The position numbers and the translations under genes are program-made. From Phoronis pallida (taxonomy: Eukaryota > Phoronida > Phoronidae): DNA of 12,639 nt. Below are positions 1 through 10,600 of the stretch, piece by piece; positions within the stretch are counted from its first letter, which is position 1, and the number at the start of each line of letters is the position of its first letter. Under the pieces are notes generated by a model. The model had not been told where the DNA came from. It searched no databases and saw only the letters and a list, made by a program, of their open reading frames with translations. The DNA is taken from assembly GCA_028565715.1 (NCBI GenBank), contig JAOXYC010183801.1, positions 1 to 12,639 on the forward strand, given 5' to 3'.

Positions 1-1559
1 GACGCTTGAGTTATTATCCTGTAAATGTTTGCCTACGCTTTGATATTGCTTTAAATGCTTTCAAGTCCATGGAAAAGGCATTCTATTTGTTTTTGTTAAC
101 AAAAGTTCGAGATTTATAAAGTTTTGATGTAACCGCATTGATTATTTCTTTTGAACTCGAAATGTTGTATCATTTTAAAGTTTGAAAATGCTTAGGATTT
201 GATAGAATAATTCTTAGTGTTAAAAATATCTGATGTTCAGTAGACAGGAATATATTTCAATGTTCAGAAAGATGATCTTGTACATTTAAATTGAAGATTT
301 TGAAATACAACACTCATAAATTTATAAATAACCCTGCGTATAAATGTTGGAAATTTATTCGCTTCAAGGCCGGTAACTCTGTAATATGATTCAGATTATC
401 GTATCCGACTGATTCTTGTTTGACACTTGGGTCTATGTTGACCCATATTTTCTTTTTTCTTTTGAGTTATGTTCTGCAAATCAATATCACATTTAACTGA
501 AGACAATTACAACATCAGGCCGATTCTTTATTCATATTGTGCATAATACAAGTATTGTCATATTATTAAAGCTGGGAATAATAGATTAGCTTTAGACGAT
601 CTGTATTTGTCATTGAGGAATTGCTTACCATGCATTCTAATCTGAATAATTCATAACGAATGGCGCAATTGGAGAAAAATAACAAAAATAAGATAAATAC
701 CAAAAAATTCAAATCCTGTGGAACCCAAAAGGGTTACATTTTGACTAATAATATATAACTTTTGGGGATGAGACTGAAATTATATACTATGTTGAAAGCA
801 GTGTACCATTTATTGGGAAAAAAGTACATTTCTTTACTAGAATCTTCTTCGTTGTCTGCAGAGTAACTTATCCAGCAAGGGACAAACCTCAGCTCAATTA
901 TTTTTTATTGAAATATTGAAATTTCATTATTTAACTCGGGTTAAAAGTTGGAAGGTCTTTGGAACTTGGGTCTTATTTTAGGAACCAATTGATGACTGGA
1001 TTTATTTTAGATTGAAATTCATATGGATGAAAACGTAGACAATTATCTATTGAATTGGCAAAGTCTAGTTGATTGTACAACATGTTATGATATATGATAC
1101 TGCGATTTATTTGTGATCAATATTACCTGTTTCTGTCTGCAGTGACTATGCACTAACAAATATGGTCTGGCATGTAGTTTAGTTATTATCACAAATTATC
1201 TTTGCATTAAGATTTTAATTTTTGTTTTCCAAGAGCTAAGCATTAAAGTACATTTTTTCAAGGTTATTTACCTATGAGGGAACTTCGAGTTTGAAACAGA
1301 TATTGTTAAAATTTAACAAATCACAACTTGAACCATTATTGTGTCTCAAAAAATTACTCCTAACAAGGGTATCACAGACCATACAACAATTAAATTTGTC
1401 AGAAGTGCCTTCAAGGATCACATTTGGGTCCGGGTGCCTCATCCGATCCGACGCCTTGGCCTTGCTTTTTACAATTTAAGCATTTACCCAAGATTGTTTT
1501 GCAGATCAATTTTGTTTTGAATTCTTTTAACTTTTAAAATAAATGTTTTTGCTTTGCAG
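1..1559. other. Upstream intron or flank, no gene recognised
   Basis: This is AT-rich DNA. Since exon 1 starts at a splice acceptor, at least the right-hand part should be an intron in the 5' UTR. I saw no CpG-rich block, convincing TATA promoter or non-coding exon that I could place. The only departure in composition is a GC-rich patch at about 1425-1465 inside a minus-strand open stretch, listed separately. Confidence 0.6.
1275..1475 (-). pseudogene. Possible transposon-derived zinc-finger remnant
   Basis: On the minus strand these 67 codons are open between two stops, with a possible Met at 1442-1440. The translation contains CMVCDTLVRSNFLRH followed by NNGSSC, a spacing of C-x2-C-x10-H-x5-C like BED-type or related fingers common in transposase genes. 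The upstream half (ASDRMRHPDPN) lies in a GC-rich patch unlike the surroundings. There is no good splice acceptor before it on that strand. It could be a chance reading; I do not recognise a specific family. Confidence 0.25.
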
Positions 1560-1664
1560 GTGTCACAGCCTGTTAGATGGAGGGGGACAAAGCTAAGTCC
1601 CCGACGGACAGGGAGGCAGAGGCGGCCCAGCGGGCCCTCTTTGAATCGGCCATGTTCCAGCTTG
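1560..1664 (+). CDS. BAZ2B: Exon 1: end of 5' UTR and BAZ2 start codon
   Basis: The exon follows a pyrimidine-rich acceptor (gctttgcag, ending at 1559) and ends at a strong GTAAGT donor at 1665. Bases 1560-1576 are 5' UTR and coding starts at ATG 1577. An in-frame TAG at 1574-1576 directly precedes the ATG and rules out an upstream extension in this exon. It encodes residues 1-29 (MEGDKAKSP, then an Ala/Glu-rich helix-like run) plus the first base of Gly30. Because the exon begins at an acceptor, at least one further untranslated exon should lie upstream. The start context is weak, with T at -3 but G at +4. Confidence 0.72.
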
Positions 1665-4600
1665 GTAAGTATTTGGTATACAATGTTGGCTTGTGACCAG
1701 TTTTTGCAAACTTCTTATAATTGTTTAAAAATTAAAAATCGCTGCTTAAAGATTCACTTTCATCACACATTTAAAAATGTATTTCTGAGGGAAATCTAAA
1801 AATTTTAATAATTATATAATATAAAACTATTTATAATAACAGAGTTCTTGATTTGTGTGGCGCACTGTATTGTAACTTTTGTTTTTTGTAAAAACAGTTT
1901 ATTTTTGATAAACTTACTTTTCTATCTAAACTATTGACAATAATTTATCGTTCGTAACTAGAATTAGAATCCCCTATAGGTATTGGAAAATCAATGAGCT
2001 AAATAAAGGTAAGGTTATATATTTAAATAAATGACAAGAAATGATATTAAACGAACAAATACAATCTGCATTTAATTGCAAATCTTTCTACATATTCAGT
2101 GATTCATAAATGCAGTACTTACTGTACACACCCGGGTATAAGCCCACCCTCGGGACTATAAGCCCACCCCCTTTTTTGATGAAATCTCAATTTTGTGCTA
2201 GTACTAAAACGCATGTAAAATCACACTCGGGTTTAAGCCCACCCCAGTTTTTGGGCATTCCCAATCTACAAGCCCATGGGCTTATACCAGGGTGTATACG
2301 GTATATACAGAGTGTTAGTCATGTAACTTATTGATGTGGTGTTTTTAACGCACTTGAACAAGTCTTAATTCATCTCGATTCAGTCTGTTATTTCCTCGCT
2401 CATCTTAAAATCAGACTGATGACTGTTTTTGAACTCAGTTGAAGACTTCCCTTCAAGTAATTAAGTGAACATTGGCGAGGAATTTGTGTTTTTCTGTGGA
2501 AGGAATTAGGCCACTGATAGATTCTCTGAAAATTTTGCCAAGGAGTTTAAATGTGATTACAGTACATGCTGAACTCAACTCATCCAATTTCTGCAACAGA
2601 AGGTTTTATAAATGTGATTTTGTCTGCAAACGATTCTTAAACTTTATGAAATCATTGAAATTATTCCTTTTCACAAAATTTTGATTTAATGTTTGAACAT
2701 TTAAATGGTAAGGTGTTTAAAAACATTGTAAAATAACAAATCCTATATTATTTATCTTTGAATTTGGGTCCATTCGACCTTAAATAATATGTGATTACTG
2801 GAAAGGCTCCCATAAAAACAACCTGTTTCATTGCAGGAAAACAATTCTATTGCATTTATCACAAAGCTTTATTCATGTGTGACCATTTTTCCAAGCAATT
2901 TAAATTTTAGGGATTTTACAACATAGATTTGATTCAATTTTCTAATTTTCATACCCGTTAAGTTTATTCCTCACGCAAGCAACTTAACATTTTGAAATTC
3001 ATGAAAATCACCACATACATTGCGTTTAAATATATGACATCTGTTTTCTTAGTTTATAGTTGTTAGAAGTATGGATTCTATTACAGATATATTTAGGAGA
3101 CAGTTGGTTTCTTGTGTTCGTGAGAAAATGAGCAATGTTGGTCATCCAACCCAAGATATTAAGTTTCTGTTTTCAAACTGGTATTTTACTGGATTTTACC
3201 AGAATAATGCAAAGATTTGATGTGATAGTCAAAGAAATTGCAAAAGAGATTTTCTTCAATGGGTTTCTGTTTTTAACAATTTTTTTATTCAACAGTGTTC
3301 AACAATTTTAATTGGTTAGTACTGGATTTCATTGGAGAAGTACTTAAAGATATTTGAATAATTAGTTAAAGAATCTACAATTTTCTATTTTCATAAAATG
3401 TTAACTTGTTTACTTCTACAGTACAAAAAATTGCTTTCATTTGAGAAACACATTAGATTTAAATTGTCTGTCAAAGAAATTGATTAGATAAAGGATAATT
3501 TTGAAATTTGTTCAGCTTATAAAAGCATGTACCTAAGTAACATAGATTTGGTTTACAAGTGCATTTCTGCATGAAAAAAGCATCACCTTTGTACTCTTAA
3601 ACACACCTGATCTAGTGGATATCCATGTACTCTTATGTAAAAATAATTTCTGATCTATACTACTTTAATTAAGATCAGAATTATGCATACAAGAAAATAA
3701 CCAAGATGATACAGACAGCTACAACTTTTTTCTTAGGATTTTTAACATGAACTCGTCAACTAATGGACAAAGGAATCATACATAAGCAGGTGTTATATAG
3801 TGTAGATGTTGACCATTTCTTATTTGTGGTAATTAATGACAGTATGGTTAATATATACCAGTAGAAAATTATAGATAGTGGGTTTAAGAAAATATTTTTA
3901 AGCATAGAGTACTTTAACTATAAAATGATTACATATTCTTATTTAAACAAGTACTATTTCTTCTCTTGGTCAATGAAAATCTCCTTTCTTTTTTCAAAAC
4001 TAATCTTCGATTTAAAAATGAACGAGGTCGTCTGTCATGCAAATAGGAGAAGTGGATTAAACTCTTTCCGAATTTTTCTGTTTTTCAAATCAATTTATAT
4101 GTTTTCTCATCTTCAGGTTCAAACCCGTTCGCCATGGCCGCCCAGGACCCCACTGGTGCCTACGCCCAGTTAGCTGCCGCCCAGATGCAGGCGTACTCCG
4201 CCATGATGGCACGACATCCCGCCTTCGCCGCCAACCCCTATGGAGGATTGGGAATGTTTGGAGAAGGTCTCGGGTCACCCATGCATTCACCGATGGGTCC
4301 AGCGTTCATGCCAGGTAGGATTGTAATTTACTTGAGCATATATTCAAGGATTGTGGTATATGAGTAAACATGAGCACACATTTTAAGAAGTTTGGTAGGT
4401 CATACAAAATGTTTTTACAGACCATTTGTTTTTAAAACTTTGCATGAAAAAATACTTTCATTTTGAAAAAACTATTTATTTCAAATTTTTTAAAATGCTC
4501 ACGTAAAATGTGAAGCATTTGTTTTGGAATGTTTTGCTCTTCAAGAAATTAGTTAATTTGCTAATGAATGGCATTAATCAAATGCACGCAATACTAGGTT

Positions 4601-7600
4601 AAGAACTTATTATTTTTATTGAATGGCCTTTATTACAGGTGCCCTATTTATTATTTGCATGCATTTAGTGCAAATCATCAGCATGTTTTCTGCTTTATGT
4701 TTTGATAGGGATGTCTCTATTCTCCTTATAATAATAAGACAAAGTTGTAATTGTTTCTTCTTATCTATCAGTTAATTATATTTAGATCATATAATATACA
4801 AATATTTTCAAATGTATATACTTTGAAACCTCTTCCATTATGTGTAAGCTCAAATTATTGTTCCTCGTAAGCTTTTCATTTTTTATGATCTTATAAAATT
4901 TTTATGAAATTTTAACTAACTGCCTTAATATGCAACTCCTCTCTTGACTAAGAATTTGTTTTTACTAATTTTCCTTGAGTTACTTACTAATTTTCACTTC
5001 TTTTCATTTTGCTAACTTTAAACCAAATTCTACTCACTGCTTGAAAACAAACTTTAACATTTACGGAATTTGCTAACTCTAATATTTGCCACCAGGTGCC
5101 GCTGAGTGGTGGCACGCAGCTACCTCATCGGAGCATGCGCGTCAGATGGCCAGTACTTCGGGATATGACTATTTTGCTAGCAGCCTGAACAGTCTGGCTA
5201 CCGCATTCAGCACAGGAGGCGGGGTCGGCATGACGCCCGATGCCCTAAACCTCGAAGCTTTACTAAGGGACCCCAATGCAGCACAGAAAAGTAAGCTTTG
5301 TCCGTCCTCCTTGTCAATCATGCATGTCAATCACATCCCCCTGCTGCTTATCACACCTGACAATGGCAGCTTTGCGGTTCTGATAAATGTTCACATTTTC
5401 TTGGTGAAAGTTTGTTTTTTCTTATAATAGTTATTCACTCGAAACACCTTTCGCTCTTGTCGACAATCGACCTTGTAGGGAAAACTGATGTTATATGAAT
5501 GGCTTCCAATTTAATCTTGATATGATGATCAGAAAACCTCATGTTTTATAACTTATATGTATTAACTACATGAGAAAATTATGAAGTGTCCACCCATTTA
5601 CGTATTGTGGCAAAATGACTGGCATTACTTTTCCTTGCTTCCTGAATAACTTTCACAATAGTCACTTCATTAACATGATACTGTGCACACTCGGCCTTAA
5701 ACGTAGGGCTTATGAATTTAAAAAAAATGGAAAGGGCTTACAGCTAATTAAGTCACGTCGATGAGATTGATAAAAATGGTGGCTGGGTCTATTATAAGCC
5801 AGCCTTGTGTGTAAAGTAACTATACTGTTAGGTGTTTCTGACATAACTCACTAAAATCTTTCCACAAACTTGGGTCAGCCTTACTTATTTCCGGATTAGC
5901 TCGACTGTGATATCATCTTTTGTCACTGCATGGATCAACAACGTCTGTAAAAATAACAACTATATCTAATTCATGCGGAGACTTAATATGGTATTAGCTG
6001 GTCCAGCTATTCCGAGTAGAGTTGGGCTGATCCAGGTTTGTCAAGGTGATATTTCCTAACCCTGAAAGTTTTCCCATGACTGACTAATGCAGGCACAAAA
6101 CATCTACCGTATTCTCCCTAATAAAGGCCCGGGGCTGTCAGTTTCAGAAGGTCACAGATTTGTTACTAAATTTTCAATGAAAAACACCTCCGGCTCTGTG
6201 ATTATGTATGAAACAAAATGACAAAGCTTTTCAAATGGGACAGTTTAAAGGGCATGGGTGTTCATTAGGCAGAATACTGTATGTCGGGGCTGATCAATGT
6301 TTTCTTTGACCTTTGAACTTTAGACTTTTCTCAAAGTTTTAGACACAACAGGCCTTTAACAAAGACCAATAAACCTCTCATTTTCTTTCTAATTCAATGT
6401 AACATACTTCACGTTTTGAATTTTAAACGACTTTTCAATGATCAGCCTTATACTATATATATTTTCATTGATTTGAAATAATTATCCTCAAAATAATTGA
6501 TGATCTATTCATCATAATATAGATCTAACTTATAAAACAGATAATTAAACAGTAGTTGCATGTTGTTTCAGGTTTTGGTCTCTATGGCAACCCTTTCATG
6601 ATGCCACCATACAGTTCAATGGTAACCACGACGACCACATCTTCATCGTCTCACTCCTCTCCACTCAAGGCGAATTCCAAGACCATGGTCACCTCAACGT
6701 CGACGGCAATGCGATCTAGTCCCGCCTCCACCGCATCAAGGTCAAGCGACCAATCAAGTTCCTTCAGTAAATATAGTAACCGACATGAAATGAACGAGAG
6801 TTCGTCCACCGCTCCCCCACCAGCACACACTTCTGTCATCAAGTCGCCACAAAAGATGTCAGGCTCTGAGGTATTATAATACTGCAAACGCAATTGTACT
6901 TGAAGATTTTAAAAGAAATGCATCAAAATATTAAAGAACAGATGTCTCAGTTTACATTTTACAATAAAGTAGTCTTATGTTCATTGTAGATTAATTTGAT
7001 TGTATCATTTATCTTGGTTGGTATAGTTTTGAAATTTCCTTGGCTTGGTATGTTTTGTAGAGCGAAACTAATACTGATGATTATTAAATCTAGAAATCTA
7101 AACTTACCTTTTGACCTCTAGGAGCACACCCGGGACTCAGATGATGACTTCCTGGCCAAGGAGGTATTGAATCACCTTAAGAACCAACAGGCACAGTTCA
7201 TGCGAAGGGAACAGGAACTCAAGCTTCAACATGTAATTTTTTTGATTATATTTATTTTAGATACAAGGAAGGGGTAGAGAAGCCCTATGGAATTCTGCAA
7301 TTCGAGAGGAAACAATGATAAAGCTGCCTATAGGATAACTTTGTTATCCTTTGTGTCCTGTTAAGTACAATAATGGCCTTTAATCAGTTACTGGCTCGTA
7401 AATATATTAGTGAACTAAACAGTTCAACTTAATATAATTATACCCTACAGCAGTAATTCAAATCAGACCCTCATAGAGGAATCTAAACTAAACTTTGTGG
7501 TTACCATTTTCAAATTATTGAAAATCCTCTCACTTTGCAGACGGCAGAGTCAAGCCAGGGGTCCTCCATCCCCATGACAACCGAGGCTCAGAGAGAACTG

Positions 7601-10600
7601 GCCGCAGAAATGATGCGCAAACGCCAACATGAACAACTAGTTAACCAGCTGAAGAGCTCGCAGTATGACGCCATGCCTAACCTGAAGAAATTCGCAGAAC
7701 AGCAGCTTCAGAAGCAGAAGAACAAGGGGAAAGATTCCGAACATGTGAGTGGTTTTTCTATGGCTGAGGAACGTCTGTGAGGAGCGCTGCAATTGATTGC
7801 TTTATTTATTTTCTAAGCTTAAGCCAACAACAAATGTGCGTTTAAGTTCCAGAAGACCCCCATCATCTTGTAGGCTTTTTGTAAATGATTATTTGTTCTA
7901 AAATGAACTTTAACATGAATGAAATAGATGTTATTTTGGCCAAGGTAAATTATAGCTAAATAGAAATTATGCTGTTATTGTCTATTTCAAAGTATTTTAC
8001 CAGGTAAATCTTAAATCTGAGCACACTTTCAGAACAAGAGTTATTGTCCTAGTTTTTAGCCTAGGATTTACAAAATCTCAGTGCTTCCAAGTTTACCACT
8101 ACACCATCACCCCCTTCGAGAAATGATCAAAATATATTTATCTTAGTTTTTCTAAATAAATTTTCAATTTCAGGAGTATGAAAGTGAGTTGTACAAAAAG
8201 CATACAGAGTCACATGAACGTAGTGCCAAATCGCCGTCTGATCATCATGATATAAGCAAAGAGCAGCAGGTAATAATTAGTTCAAAATTGTGAAAATTCT
8301 CCCTGTCATAATTAAATCAACTCTTAGGCTTAAATCATGTTTTGACACTAACTGTATAAAATAGGTTGTGGTACCTCACTGTCATTTTCAAAAAAAAAAG
8401 ATAAACCTATATTAATGTGCTTAAAGTATGTATTTGTTCAAAAATCAACTTAGAGTAAACATCATGTAAAAAATGGTTGTTCAATCAAAAACTTCATTGA
8501 GTCACGTGATGGATGGGCAGAATCCTGGGGTTAACTAGGGTTAAATTGTTTTCGTTACTCCATTATTGGATAGTATTTTTCCAACAAGACAACAAGATCA
8601 TTTTTGTATATCTAACTGGGTAGCTTAGCGGTAGAGCACCATAACCGGCAATTGTGGGGACCTGGGTTCGATTCCCTGTTCAGTTAGGATGATTTTTTCT
8701 GTCTTTTCAAATTTAATGTCTAACTAATTTAATTTCGTCACAGGAATATCTGAACAAGAAGAAGCTAGCTGATCAAATACGTGAGCGAGTCCAGAAAAAG
8801 GCTGATGGCTCGGCATCGTCCAGTATGAAGGAGTCTGGGAAAATCCGAGATCGTCCAAAGACGAGCAAAACTCTGCTTAATATACCACACAGAGGTGCGG
8901 TTCCCTCAGATGTAAGATTTTTTAACATTTTCATGAATTAGTGAAAAAGGAATTGTCAGATAGGGAAAGGTGAAAGTCCAGTATCACAAATAATTTATTT
9001 GTTTAGTCTGTAGACTGAAATTTTTTCTTTGCTCCTCATAGCCACTTTCACATTGAAGTGTTGTTATCAATAATCCTAAAAGATATTTTATAAATATTTG
9101 TTTTCATAGAAAACTGTATGAGTAGTTGATTAAACCTATAAACATTTATTAGAACAAAAAACGCATTACTTTGAACATGAAAATTAGCAGGAAAAGACAA
9201 ATTTTCGGCCTTCGGGTCCAAACAATTGTCTTGAAACTGACCTCTGAACTAAGTGTTTCCTAAGTTGAAATATTCAAAACTAGTCTGCTCATCACTACTA
9301 CTTTTCAAATCACCAAATCACACCTAGCACATTCTGGGATGAGCACAACATTTTTTGAATATTTACGGTATGGATCATATCCCTAGTACATAGTTAAGAG
9401 GTCTGTTTAGAGACAATTTTTAGGATCTGAAGGCCGGAAATTGGTCTTTAAGTGCCAATTTAAAATACTCTTTTTATTCTCCATGCCTGTTTGATAAGTT
9501 AAAGTGATTCTTACAATGAATGGGAAGTAATACCACCTTTTATTGGATGAGATTTTAAAAAATCATAAACGAGCCTTTGGCGAGTTCTATGATTTTTCAA
9601 AATCGAATCCAATAAAAGGTGGTATACTTCCCATGAATTTAAGAATCATTTTATTACTTAACATCGCCAATTTGCGAAAAAATGTGAGAATTTCAATATT
9701 CTTTACCTGTCGCGAACAATGCTTTTCACGTGTTTTAGTACTCGTGTACTCCACTTTGTGATAATACAAAGTATATCACAAAGTGATATCAATTCGATAT
9801 AAGGGTAGTTAAGTGATAAAATTCATTATTCAAAATAAGTTGTATATTTTCAAGGATCAGAAGAGGAAGGATGAATTGAGGGAGAAACTCGAAGCAGAAC
9901 TGAAACAACAGCAGCTTCAGTTGAAAATGGCTAAGAAAGCACAGGCCCAACATAGCAAACAGGTTATGATTAATTTTGACTAAAATTATACATCGCTACT
10001 AACGAATATGAAATCATCAACTTTTGAGTAAAAAAATCTGTGATTTGAGAGCTTTTTATCCTAAAAAAGCGTAACTCTGTCTGCAGACGGAGTTAGATTT
10101 GGATACAAAAAGCTCCCAAAAGCCCCTTTACAGATTTTTTGAATTTTTTTACCAAGATGCAAGTAATAGTTGATATGTTCATCAAAGGACTCATACACAA
10201 CATTTCTAGTTGATTTGAATTTTGATGCCAGATCCTCACCAACGAGGAGACAGTATCTTTAAGCCTAGGTTAAAATCGGACACAAAAGCTCTCAAATCAC
10301 CCTTTTGCAGTTTTTCACATAAAATAAGTCTTGTCTTTATTTCATATCATGAACCTTTAGATGCATTTCATGAACAATGTTAACACAACAATTCAAAATT
10401 CCAAAATCAATCTTTTATATTTTTGAAATTATTTCAACAGTCTGATGACAAGTCCAAGTCCAAGGACAGTTCTCGTCTAGCTCAAGCGCTACTCGGTAAA
10501 ACTGGTTCACCACCCCCGGCAATGCAGGTGGAGACGTCTGCTGATCGCCCCCTGGTGGCAACATTTAAGACGCTGAACACTGCAGTTGCCGCAGAAACAA

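Larger units (their letters stand above)
5291..6571 (+). other. Intron 3
   Basis: About 1.28 kb. It holds a worn inverted-repeat element (about 5679-5818) and a better preserved one (6105-6281). The remaining sequence shows no coding exon or RNA gene. Confidence 0.75.
8912..9854 (+). other. Intron 8, rich in palindromes
   Basis: About 943 bases. Roughly half is taken up by three separate inverted-repeat structures, at 9193-9449, 9501-9652 and 9752-9785, described individually. The first part, 8912-9190, is ordinary AT-rich intron. Small open frames at 9543-9769 on either strand run through the palindromes and are not genes. Confidence 0.7.

Noticed and set aside
2110-2334. A 74-codon open frame on the + strand.
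   Set aside because: It lies almost entirely within the inverted-repeat element at 2120-2303 and reads as repeated short motifs.
2340-2470. Possible imperfect palindrome (CTTGAACAAGTCTT against CTTGAAGGGAAGTCTT read from the other strand).
   Set aside because: Pairing is patchy with several gaps and could be chance in AT-rich DNA.
2472-2684. A 70-codon open frame in intron 1.
   Set aside because: No recognisable motif, intron-like base composition and no convincing splice borders.
9543-9769. Open frames on both strands in intron 8.
   Set aside because: They run through the long hairpin at 9501-9652 and have no domain or splice support; they are a by-product of the palindrome.
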